From Brachionus plicatilis (taxonomy: Eukaryota > Rotifera > Eurotatoria > Ploima > Brachionidae), in NCBI GenBank assembly GCA_010279815.1, contig QEOQ01000180.1, positions 543,770 to 607,769 on the forward strand: a stretch of DNA of 64,000 nt, read 5' to 3'. Made by a program: the position numbers and the translations under genes. Below, piece by piece: positions 54,417 to 64,000 of the stretch. The notes under the pieces are model-generated. The model saw only the letters and a program-made list of their open reading frames with translations, searched no databases and had not been told where the DNA came from. Position 1 is the stretch's first letter. Each line of letters begins with the position of its first letter.

Positions 54417-55995
54417 TTATGCTTTTTCTGTGACAATTCTAACTCCTTTAATTTTTTATACCCGCAACTTACGTCTTTCGACGGTATTATTTATAGTCCC
54501 CTTGACTTGAGAGTTTCCTGATACGTTCCTTTAGGATCATTGTTCTAACTTCAAATTCTATTTTTTAGATGATTGGAAACAACCACCCAGAGTAATGATT
54601 TGGCGATTTACTCAAATCAGGTGACAAATTCAAACACAAACGCAACAGAACAAGCTCAAATACATATTTTGACTAGAATTCGAACCCGGTGCACTACACC
54701 GCCATCTTACATTTTACTGGTTTCATTTCATTGACAAAAGGTTGGAATTCCTGAGAGGAAATTCACTTTAAATATTTCACAGATGGTCGTGAAAGATGGC
54801 CAAAGACTATAATAATATTTTTTAGATACTTTCTGTTTTTTTTTTTTAATTAATAAACAAAAAGATATTTAAAAAAAATTTAATGACTGAGCCTAATATT
54901 TAAAACGAGAATAAAATGGTAAATAAGCTTTTATTTTTTTTTGCTAAACTTTAGATTTTAAAATGATTTTTTAAATAAATTAGTAGAATTTTAACTAATT
55001 TTTGATCTAAACTTCTTCAAATAAATAATGGCTACAAATTAATTTTGTATATAATCTAATTTATTTTATCAATATATTATTTAATTACTATAGTATCAAA
55101 AATAAATAAAATAAAATTAAAACACTTTCGCTCATTTTTTAAGTTTTTTAATTTTAAGTTATTTTCGCTTAAAAGATAATTATTTGTCAAAGAAGTAAAT
55201 TCAGTTTTATAGTAATTGTAAATTGTTATTTTAAACGATGTTTAATTTAAGTATCTTAATTAATTGATCAAAAAATAATAATATTATTAATATACATATT
55301 ATTAATAATATAATTGAGAAATTAGCAAAAAATTGATAAGTTTCTTTTAATATCAAAAAAAATCAAAAAAAATATGAATTATTTGAATAAGATACAAAAT
55401 AATTTTAAGATATACATTAGATATTTTTATAATTATAATTAGATACTAAATTTTTTTTATATAGACATGGTATTAAATAGCAGCCAAAAATGATTGCCTA
55501 AATAATCAAAATTATTTGAAAAAAATCGCTTTTGTCTAGTACCTTGTAAATGAATAAAATTTTTATGAATTGATTGATTGTGTTTTTTTTTAAATAGAAT
55601 CGTTGAAAAAAGATTATGTAATTCCGAAATCAGGATCGTGGTGCTTTGCTTCTGTCTAGTTTTAATCACACATAGACATTTATATTTGTTTTTTGTTTTA
55701 AAATTAAATAGTTAATTTTTTCTTTTAATGAATGAAAAAAAAAATTAAATTTAACTCTTGAGTTTACTTGTTGCTTTGATTTTAAATGAAACAAAATTAT
55801 CCGCACCGGATTCTATTAATACAGGTAGAGTTTAATGACAGGCTTTAAATGACATACATTGTGACAACGCCAAGCTTGTGTAAGACTGTTGATATTTTTC
55901 TACCTTTTTAAAAGTGTTGCCAAGGACTGTTCAAGCCAAATTTAAGTTAATTGTCTTTTGTTATAAATTGAAAAAAGAATTGCCTCGAGAGTAAT
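54417..55995. other. Gene-free stretch with a possible tRNA-related SINE remnant
   Basis: On the minus strand GGTGTAGTGCACCGGGTTCG AATTC (about 54672-54696) resembles the T-arm/B-box side of a tRNA-derived SINE, but no A box, anticodon arm or tail could be paired. The rest is AT-rich; frames at 55457-55669 and 55942-56178 (minus) are chance, the latter antisense to the ankyrin gene. Confidence 0.4.
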
Positions 55996-57442
55996 ATGAG
56001 AGGAAAAAAAGCTTTGTCTAAAAAATCCAACATGGTTCAAATGGATGATTTTCAAATTGGCGTAATTTTTTTTTAAAACTTGGTTCCATTGGGTATATTT
56101 ACAATTAATTAAATTAGTATAGGGACATAATTCGATGTATTGATTCGGGCGATTTGAAACGCTTTTATCAATCGACAATAAATGTAGACTTAAACTCGCT
56201 CCAAGAAGGGGTATCTTAGCAAATTTCTTTCTCCAAGCAATAAATAATTATTTTATATAGAATAAACCATTTATTTTCCATGCTATACAAAAAAATGACT
56301 TAAATTTTGTTCAGGCATTGTTGGATCGTGAAATTGACTTGATTAGCAAATACCAAGTATGTCAATTTGAAATTGTTTTTCCTTTAGGCGGATTGAGAAT
56401 TGCTCTAAACAAAAGGTAAACAAAGACGCGGATACAAATGAAGAAGTTTTTGAAAAAATGACTCCATTAGAATATGCCGAATTTTTAAGTCAAGAAAAAA
56501 TGGCCAAAATAATTGAGTCAAAACAAAATGGACCAAGCTTAGAGGAACGATGGCTCAAAACGGTTGAAACTTTGGACATCAATCATATTGAAGAATTTAG
56601 AACCAAATTCAACAATGCACCGAATAAAACCCACTTAGTAAACAAAATTAAATGATTTATTTATTTTTATTAGAATTTAATTTTTTTAGTTAAATTTAGG
56701 CTTGATAAAAGCAGCTGAAATTGGTTCCAACCGCTTGATTGACTTTTTTTTAACCAACAAAGAAGTGAATATAAATACCTTGTGCCGATTAGATGTGAAA
56801 ATATGCCTAATTTAATCTTGTAATTAATAAAAATGTCTTTTTATTTTAGAAAATTTTAGTAACGCCACTGCTTCGATCGATTCAGTGTAAAAGAAATGAG
56901 ACGACCAAATATTTAATTTTCCGTAAAGCAGATATAAATTTAGCTGGAGAGGTAATTTTTAAGGCTTTTTCATTTTTCGAAAATTTTTTCATTTTTTTAA
57001 ATAATTTTTAAAGTTTGGAGATGGTTTGGTAACAGCTGTGCATTTTGAAAATTCTAATGATATGATAACACTTTTGTTAGAAAAAGGTGCTTCACTTGCA
57101 TCAAGGCACAAATTATGGGTATTAATTAAAATAGCAAAATCTAAATTACGTTGTTAATTTTATCTTTAGCCAAATCTAAATTTAAGAGAATACTGCATTC
57201 AGACTAATAAAATTCAAGCCAAATTAGCTATTGATAATTTTGTATTCAAATTGATTGCCAATGGAGAGTATGACAAATTGAAATGTTTAACAGATAAAGG
57301 ATACATAAATATAAATGTTACGAATCAATTTAAAAAAACTGGTCGAGATCTTGCAATGGAAAGATCTCATGTAAATATAGTACAATTGATTGACAAAATT
57401 GAAGAAAAACAAAGACGGCTTAGGACTAAGATGAATTACTAA
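55996..57442 (+). CDS. Ankyrin-repeat protein with about one repeat per exon
   Basis: Exons 55996-56061, 56118-56210, 56261-56356, 56398-56637, 56690-56794, 56850-56951, 57014-57118 and 57170-57442 join to 1080 nt (359 aa). All introns are phase 0 and 41-62 nt. The start is MRGKKALSKKSNMVQMDDF. Repeats: IIRCIDSGDLKRFYQ..INVDLNS; KPFIFHAIQKNDLNFVQALLDREIDL; a divergent unit with VNKDADTN..MTPLEYAEFL; GLIKAAEIGSNRLIDFFLTN; VTPLLRSIQCKRNETTKYLI..ADINLAG; LVTAVHFENSNDMITLLLEK. The C-terminal exon has a weak final repeat (LIANGEYDKLKCLTDKG; DLAMERSHVNIVQLID) and a basic end. Ankyrin repeats mediate protein binding; no other domain shows the role. The acceptor of exon 4 (56397) was chosen because the upstream AG breaks the frame. 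Most exons are invisible to ORF scanning. Confidence 0.82.
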
Positions 57443-59856
57443 TCGATTTAAAATTTAACTTTCTTTTAGACATAAATTACTAAACATTTTTTAGACAAAA
57501 AATAAAAATTAATCTAAAGAAAATACGGATTAACTTTTTGCTAATCTAATTTGAAGATAGAATCAAATACTTGGTTTTGTTAAAAAAAATTTGTATGCAT
57601 TTTTAACAAAAACTATTAAATTGTTAATTTGCAGAAATGATATCTGGTTATACTACAATGAAATCTCATAAAATCTATAGGCTAAAAAAATATCTATCCA
57701 TAATTTTTGAAGTATTAGATGAATTGTAAAATATAGATTGTGTAGCGAATACTTGTTTGTAAAGTCCATTGTAAATTTTTTAGTCAAGAATATTTTAAAG
57801 AGATCAAAAAAATTAAATTGGTTTCAAATAGAATATAAATTAATAAAATATAAGATTTTAATGTCAAAATAAATTCTTTAAAATATAACTAAAAAAAAGT
57901 TAAATTTTTTTTGGTCCTAATTTTATTAAATTTAATGAAGCCATCGTTTTTAGCTTGACAGAGTTTTAATAAAGTTTAGTAAACTTTACACCTGAATTAT
58001 AAATAAAATTTATTTACCATAATCAAAATAATTTTATGGTTAGTTGATTGTGAAATTTGAGAATTCTAAAGAATAAAATATTTTTAGCTAAGTTATTTCA
58101 AAGGCTTGTGCTCAAACATAGCATCCGGCTGACATTCTGTAGTTTCCAAAATAGCAGAAAACTACCATTTTGTAGAAAATCTGATGAACTTTAACACGAA
58201 TGTATAGGTTGGACCATTGGAGAGTTTTTTTACAAATGACTTTAGGAAAAAAAATTTTTAAGTTCGTTATTCAAATGTTGAGTTTTTAACCTTAATTTGT
58301 ATTTTTTAAGTGAGCCCTGAAATTCCATTTTACGTTTATGTTAAAGCAGTATTTTTTATTGTTACAGTCAAAAGGTTACAGTTCCTTTTATTCTAAAATG
58401 TTTAAATTTATTCTTCTTTTTGGTTTTGAAATTATGGAATTTGTTTGACTTTCTTAATTTCTATTATCGGGTTCTGTAGAAGATTCATGACGAATTTCCC
58501 GAAAGGTATCAACTAAAAATTTCTTAAAAAAAATTTTTGAGTCTTTTTTTCTATTTTGATAATAGCTATTTGGAGTAAAAACAAAGGGGTTACTATTACT
58601 CAGCAGAATTAGTCGTGTTGTCTTTTACTATTATTATAATAATAAATTTTATATAACATCAAAAAAGAAATATTTTTAATTTTTATATTGGCTTTTTTTT
58701 CTTTTAAATTTCTATTTAAAAAGATACAAAAATTGTTTTTTCAAAATTTTATCAATTAATTTTGTCAGATAAAATTTTGTCTAAAAAAACGATTTTGACT
58801 TTCTTGAAAATACAAAAACTTCTTTATTTGTTTTTAGTCTGTGACCTATCAACCTTTAAGGTGTTCGATGCTTTAGTCCACGCAGTTTGGAAAGTACTAT
58901 TAAAAGGCACAAATTCTTTCAAATTTTCTTAAATTAATAAATATAAATAATAATTCTTTATGTAAAATTTTTCAAAAAAAAGTACTTTTAATTTGCAGTA
59001 ATATTTTGATATCTTAAAATATTTAGTTAATATTGAGCAACCTTTTGAAAATTTACTTGCTTCAAGATCAGCTTCAGCATATTTAAATTTTTTTGAAACC
59101 TAAACAATCAATAATGAATACATAAATCTTACATGAAGATGATGTTTTGAAATATATTTTTGAATTTCAAAAAACTCTAACACCTGATAGATGCAGGAAA
59201 TATATTAATCACTTAAAGAAAGTAAAATTCAAAATTTTATATTATAAAATATCATTTACATATTAATTAATATATAAAAAAAGGTAATTGAGATCATTAT
59301 TTAAAAGGATGGTGATTGGTCAGGCTTTTAATTGCATTAAAAAAATTTCAAGAAATAAAAGTGTTATATATAATACAAAATACAAATTTTTTTTTTTAGT
59401 TTCAATTCTTTTTTTACCATATTTTACCAAAATTTACCTGAAAAAATTTGGATTTTACCAATTTTTACGTAGAAAATAGTAAAAAATTAAATCAAAAAAA
59501 ATTCAGAAGTCAAAATCGTTTTTTTAGACAAAATTTTACGAAAAACAGCAAAATTTGAGATTTTTTTAGCATTTTTGGAGTTAACATAATTTAACGTAAA
59601 AATTGGTAATTTTACTTCTATTTACGTAAAATTTAGTTAATTTGACATTTTTTACAATTGTTGTTTTAGGCAAAAAATAGTAAAATTACAATTTTTACGT
59701 ATTTTTACCTAAAATTACGTAAATTTACCATGAATCCTTATAACAAATCACTACTGTATCTGTATCAAAACTTTAACTTTCTAATAAACTTTAAATGTAG
59801 TACTTTACGTGGAAAAATTATGAAAACTTCGGTTTAAAATTGCATATCGCTAAGTA
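57443..59856. other. Gene-free stretch with an odd TTTACGTAAA-rich segment
   Basis: Two items stand out. First, a less AT-rich run at about 58838-58932 (after TTTTTAG) that reads CDLSTFKVFDALVHAVWKVL then KGTNSFKFS and stop, a possible isolated terminal exon with no partner exons found. Second, 59385-59745, where TTTACC/GGTAAA and TTTACGTAAA words recur in both orientations. Neither can be assigned. Confidence 0.4.
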
Positions 59857-60522
59857 CAGTACATCTTAAAACTAACTTCATCGCTTTCTTTTCCTTTCCT
59901 CTTCCTTTCCTCTTCCTCTCTTCTTCCTCACTTATTCCTTTCCTCTTTCTTTCCTCTTCCTCTCTTCTTCCTCACTTCTTCCTTTCCTCTTCCTCACTTC
60001 TTCCTTTCCTCTTCCTCTTCCTCTTCCTCTTCCTTTCCTCTTCCTTTCCTCTTCCTTTCCTCTTCCTCACTAGGATGAAGAGAAATTGAAGAAAATAATA
60101 AATTATGCTAATTCATATATTTAGATGAACCTATTGGCTATCACAGGCAAATAAAATTAAGTAAAATAAATTGATCAAAATAACGATTCAATTGTTAGTT
60201 GCTTGCCGTATGGAATAGTTTCATTTAAATATTGGAGATTATAAATTAGCATAATTTATTATATTCTTTATTTTTCTTTTTTTCAAGAGAGGAAGAGGAG
60301 AGGAAGAGGAAAGGAAGAGGAAAGGAAGAGGAAAGGAAGAGGAAAAGGAAGAGGAAGAGGAAGAGGAAGAGGAAAGGAAGAAGTGAGGAAGAGGAAAGGA
60401 AGAAGTGAGGAAGAGGAAAGGAAGAGGAAAGGAAGAGGAAAGGAATAAGTGAGGAAGAAGAGAGGAAGAGGAAAGGAAGAGGAGAGGAAAGAAATCGATG
60501 AAGTTAGTTTTAAGATGTACTG
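59857..60522. mobile_element. Foldback element with purine/pyrimidine arms (copy 2)
   Basis: Terminal inverted repeats CAGTACATCTTAAAACTAAC TTCATCG and the exact reverse ...GTTTTAAGATGTACTG, flanked by TA (59855-59856, 60523-60524). The left arm (about 59885-60070) is TTCCTCTTCCTTTCC repeats; the right arm (about 60285-60490) is the complementary GGAAGAGGAAAG repeats. The loop has its own inverted pair (AATAATAAATTATGCTAATT near 60092 and AATTAGCATAATTTATTAT near 60245). The minus-strand frame 60283-60528 is a translation of the repeat (S/F/L/P), not a gene. Same termini (CAGTAC) and same architecture as 4810-5504, with a different repeat unit. Confidence 0.85.
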
Positions 60523-60940
60523 TAACATGTAATTAAAAAAAACGAATTGAGATTTATCTGATTTTTTTATTTGAATTTAAAATTAAACTTTTATTTTAAA
60601 ATTAATATTCACTAATAAAACTATTGTTCCCAAAAAAAAATTTATTTTGTTCATTAAAAAATTTTAGTTACCAAATTTGTTAACATAGTATAAAATTTAT
60701 TATTAATACCAGAAGAGGAAAATTAAATATAAATTAATAAATGGACAAGATGATGTAAATCTACTTTATAGTTTAACTGCTTTTAATAAAATAAAAAATA
60801 TTTAATTTCAAAAAAATAAATCTAATTCTTTAATAAAAAAAATGAAATTTTAGTCTTTGGATTTCGGTGTTGAATAAAAATTTAAGGTAATTTCAGTTTA
60901 AAGACTTTCTTTTGGCAGTGAAATGGGCTATTTCATAATA

Positions 60941-61980
60941 TTAATATACAGAAGAATATTGAGAACTTGACTGTCTTTTTTCTTTTTCCTTGAAATTGTC
61001 TTCCAATTCCCCATAATAAAGTCCAGACCAAATGTCTGATAAACAAACCGATGAGTGAAAACGGTAAAATATTGCGATCGGTGCACTGAATGCATTTATT
61101 ATACTCCATTTCAAAGTACCATAATAATCTATCAAATAATCTTTTACCGTGTAGCGTTTTCCTGACAATGTGTCAATAATCCACAAACAAATATTTAAAA
61201 TTAACAAAACTGTGATGAGTTCCCGACCTGGTTTTCTGGCATATGATGCGTTCTTCGATGCATACCGGCGTAAGCATTCTAAAATAAATAATGTTTGGAC
61301 ACTAGATTGTATTAGTTGCAACGATGCTGAAATCAATAAAGATATATTATTAGTAAGATCGTCATCTGGTTGAGCTTCTTTTGACAAATATGGCTCATTT
61401 GGTACTCTACCATGTGTCAAATCGTAAAAAACTGCAATAAGACTATTGATATTATAAGCAAATACTCCTCCAAGAGAAAAAATTTCCAACACCACATCAA
61501 ACATGTTTGTTGGTAGGCAAATTTTTTCATAGTGCTTTTTGATTCTTCTATAGGCATGGGCAGTAATGATAAAAGCAATAACCAGAAGTATTATTTCGGA
61601 TATTTCTGTGATTAGTTTTGCCAAAGGTGGGTTTTCTGAGCGATAAACAAAAAAAAATATGCTGCCCAGAATGGTTAGAACGAAAATTAATATTCCAAAC
61701 AATAAGCCCTTTATTGTTTTTGTGCAATCAAGCATTATAAATAAATTGGAAAAAGGAGTTTCCACTACACCGACCTCCTGGTAATTTCTTTTCTTGGGTG
61801 GCAGAGACAACCAGTTTAAATCTCGCTTGCTTGTTTTATACCAAATTATCAAATAGATGGTTGCACATGAAACACTAAATTCTATTGTGAGCGGATATAA
61901 ATAAGGTTTTAGTTTTAGTACATTTTTTTTTATTCTAACTGTATCGAAGCAATCAGTCAGGTTTAAATTGTCAATTGGAT
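60941..61980 (-). CDS. Otopetrin-family proton channel, C-terminal half
   Basis: Otopetrins are 12-helix proton-selective channels of the plasma membrane. This exon starts after an acceptor TTTTTTAG (intron ends at 61981) with a split codon and encodes about 345 aa to the stop at 60941. The first TTG-led frame begins at 61852, but the reading frame is open back to 61980 and includes LKPYLYPLTIEFSVSCATIY LIIWYK, a family helix. Six further helices follow (GLLFGILIFVLTILGSIFFF; EISEIILLVIAFIITAHAY; VLEIFSLGGVFAYNINSLI; ISLLISASLQLIQSSVQTLF; KPGRELITVLLILNICLWII; TLKWSIINAFSAPIAIFYRF, then HSSVCLSDIW, the diagnostic end). The N-terminal half (about five helices) must lie upstream, beyond the repeats at 62.2-63.2 kb or outside the window; I found no exon for it. 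The short tail is rich in Ser and Lys. Confidence 0.88.
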
Positions 61981-62199
61981 CTAAAAAAAAATAAATTTAG
62001 GCACAATTAAAATCTATCTGTAAATTAAATTAATCAAGGTATATGGCCCAATTGTCTTAAAATTTTAGACTTAATACCATTTTTTCAATATAAATGAACT
62101 TGGTATTTTAAACTGAAAAAAAAAAAAATCTCAACTAGTTAAAAAGTTTTTGTTCTGATGTTGCTCATGACTTAGATGATCTTCATTTCAATTTGAATA

Positions 62200-63182
62200 T
62201 GGAATTGTGAATATTGTTACAAAAATCAAAAACAAAATATTAAAAATTCCAAAGCTTAAGTTCTGAAGGACCATTAGTGATACATAGGATGTATCAGTTG
62301 CTACAATTTACAGAACATGTTTTGGTCCATCATAACTTAAACTTTGGCATTTTTAATATTTTGTTTTTGTTTTTAGTACCAAAAGCATACAATTAGACTC
62401 GAAAAAAACTCGTACTCGCCTAACTCGGAAAATTCGAGTTTATACTCGTACCCGTACTCGACAAACTCGTAAAACTCGAGTATTTACTCGTGTAAAAACT
62501 CGAAAAAGTCTAAAAACTCGAGTTAAAAATTATGAATTTCACTAGTCAAAATTTTTTTTGTTATATTTTTTAATAATTTTTATTAAAGTTTATTAGTAAA
62601 TCAAAATTTAATATCAAATCTATTTGAAGTATCCAGACTTGTTTCTAAGTCACAGTTTTAAGTCTAAGTCACAAAAATTAAAGTCAAAGTTATGACTTAA
62701 ATTTTTTTTTTTTGAAAAAGGCTAAGTAAAGCCGGTCAGCTTGATGGTCAAAATTTTGGACTGCCGCGCTGAAAAAAAAAGAGGTTAAAGTATCATAAAA
62801 AATTAAAAATTTAAGATAATTAAATATGTTTATTAATTAAAAAAAAAAATTAAGTCATAACTTTGACTTGAATTTTTGTGACTTAGACTTAAAACTGTGA
62901 CTTAGAAACAAGTCTGGATATTTCAAATAGATTTGATATTAAATTTTGATTTACTAATAAACTTTAATAAAAATTATTAAAAAATATAACAAAAAAAATT
63001 TTGACTAGTGAAATTCATAATTTTTAACTCGAGTTTTTAGACTTTTTCGAGTTTTTACACGAGTAAATACTCGAGTTTTACGAGTTTGTCGAGTACGGGT
63101 ACGAGTATAAACTCGAATTTTCCGAGTTAGGCGAGTACGAGTTTTTTTCGAGTCTAATTGTATGACCAAAAGTCACAATGCC
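62200..63182. repeat. Older GGCATTGTG-family repeat, split by a foldback insertion
   Basis: The left part (about 62222-62385) is itself an inverted repeat: AAAAACAAAATATTAAAAAT TCCAAAGCTTAAGTTCTGAA GGACCA faces TGGTCCATCATAACTTAAAC TTTGGCATTTTTAATATTTT G. Its end resumes after the inserted element as TCACAATGCC at 63173-63182. Words are shared with 7509-7750 and 51600-51712. Confidence 0.65.
62386..63164. mobile_element. 779-bp foldback element with 8-bp target duplication
   Basis: Starts CATACAATTAGACTCGAAAA and ends with the exact reverse complement ...TTTTCGAGTCTAATTGTATG. Arms of about 320 bp (62386-62715 and 62845-63164) match nearly perfectly, containing many ACTCG/CGAGT words and AAGTCACA/TGTGACTT words. 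Flanked by a perfect 8-bp repeat ACCAAAAG (62378-62385 and 63165-63172), which, when collapsed, restores the host repeat GTACCAAAAGTCACAATGCC. The loop (about 62716-62844) contains a CCGGTCAGCTTGATGGTC fragment like the repeat at 46477-46870. No gene inside. Confidence 0.92.
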
Positions 63183-63899
63183 TTTAAGTATTTCAGTGTT
63201 TCCGATAGCAAATTGAAAGTTAATTTTCAGCTTCTAAGTTTAATATATCTTATTTTTATAATGATAATAATGATCCCAAGCTTTAATATATTCCAGTTCT
63301 CTGAATTACATGGAATATGGGATACACATTATATTAAAGCTTTTTAGAATTCAAATTTGAATTGCAATTATTTAACAAAGATAAAAAAAAATTAAAACAA
63401 CGATTTTAAGAAAATATATGGAGCCTCCAACAAGTGACCAAGACCCGATAAACATAAAAAAATTAATATAAAAAAGTCCCAAAATTAGCTTACTAAAAAA
63501 TGATAAAAATCCAATCGTCTTTATTTTGCATTTTTTGAATTTTATTTAATTATTTTTTGAATCAAAATTAACCAAATAAAATTTAATCTATTTTTGTTTT
63601 TTTATAGTAAACAAAATTCTATTTTACCAATTATTTAATACTTTTAATTTTTTCTATCAAAGAGAAATTCATTTCTGATATTAAATTAATTATTTGTCTG
63701 CTCCTAAATAAACTTTATAATGTAATTAGTGAAATTAAATAAAAAAATACTAGAAATTAAAGGACTTAAATAATTATTTAAGAGATATTAATGGAAAACA
63801 ATTTTTGTTCAATTTCCTTTCAATTTCCAACCATCTTCAGCATTTTTTTCACTTCTCTAATTCAAATTTCACTCAGGTAATTTTTATGAAAAAAATTGA
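63183..63899. other. AT-rich stretch with nothing recognised
   Basis: No coding frame or repeat that I can support; 63162-63347 (plus) is an I/F/S-rich chance frame that starts in the end of the foldback element. Upstream exons of the otopetrin gene would be expected on the minus strand here or further right, but none is visible. Confidence 0.4.
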
Positions 63900-63911
63900 T
63901 TCATTTTCGAT

Positions 63912-64000
63912 CTGAGGAGATTTATTTATCACAATTTAATTCAGACGATGAAATAAGTGACGATAAATTTGCTGAAGAGTCACGTCATATAGTGTTAAAA
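63912..64000 (+). CDS. Possible exon start at the window edge
   Basis: A frame open to the window end reads EEIYLSQFNSDDEISDDKFA then EESRHIVLK. The acidic Ser/Asp/Glu composition differs from background frames and is reminiscent of the acidic N-terminal region seen in some DDE transposases (for example piggyBac-type) but is too short to assign. No start codon in frame after the upstream TGA near 63888. Confidence 0.3.

Noticed and set aside
54672..54696. tRNA-like T-arm on the minus strand
   Set aside because: GGTTCGAATTC resembles a B box, but no acceptor, D or anticodon arm pairs around it; at best a SINE scrap.
58838..58932. Possible terminal exon reading CDLSTFKVFDALVHAVWKVL
   Set aside because: Acceptor-like TTTTTAG and a stop are present, but no partner exon or family could be found; reported only in the gap description.
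60283..60528. 81-aa minus-strand ORF rich in S, F, L, P
   Set aside because: Translation of the GGAAGAGGAAA arm of the second foldback element.
61170..61373. 67-aa plus-strand ORF
   Set aside because: Antisense to the otopetrin exon.

Overview
The window looks like nuclear DNA from a small-genome metazoan. It is very A+T-rich (about three quarters A+T by eye). Most genes are split by spliceosomal GT-AG introns of about 50-65 nt, and animal-specific families are present: amphiphysin, mesh, calnexin, a rhodopsin-class GPCR, otopetrin and a TMEM272-like protein. AT-richness, tiny introns and the style of the GPCR and TMEM272-like proteins suggest a rotifer (Brachionus-like). That assignment is inference. 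Exon joins were worked out by hand from splice sites, codon phase and family conservation; every multi-exon model given as complete sums to a multiple of three.

Layout, left to right. 1-143: last exon of an unidentified gene. 144-4.8 kb: gene-free. 4.81-5.50 kb: foldback element made of purine/pyrimidine minisatellite, ending 75 bp before a single-exon, GC-richer amphiphysin/BIN1 gene (5.58-7.01 kb, +). 10.1-12.2 kb: AT-hook pseudogene split by a 1.8-kb TA-flanked element. 12.2-19.4 kb: MITEs, foldbacks and a decayed LINE. 19.4-22.9 kb: two small multi-exon genes (+), one unrecognised and one TMEM272-like. 24.3-28.1 kb: a soluble calnexin paralogue ending in KDEL, flanked by two identical intron-containing tRNA-Met(CAU) genes on the minus strand. 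29.4-31.1 kb: a dead Tc1 element with a hAT-type MITE inside it, then a second MITE of the same family. 31.4-38.3 kb (-): a 23-exon mesh/SUSD2-like gene. 42.9-44.8 kb (+): canonical membrane calnexin. 45.3-46.9 kb: LINE and hAT-like remnants. 49.2-50.3 kb (-): intronless GPCR. 53.3-54.4 kb: mariner-like element. 56.0-57.4 kb (+): ankyrin-repeat gene with about one repeat per exon. 59.9-60.5 kb: second foldback of the type found at 4.8 kb. 60.9-62.0 kb (-): C-terminal half of an otopetrin. 62.2-63.2 kb: a 779-bp foldback inserted with an 8-bp target duplication into an older repeat. The right edge may enter another coding exon.

There is no operon logic. The two calnexin genes are clear paralogues acting in ER glycoprotein folding; their secretory clients could include membrane proteins such as mesh or the GPCR, but nothing here shows that link. 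The most unusual items are the KDEL-ended calnexin, the foldback family with purine/pyrimidine arms, the intron-bearing tRNA-Met pair and the AT-hook frame that is restored across a transposon insertion.
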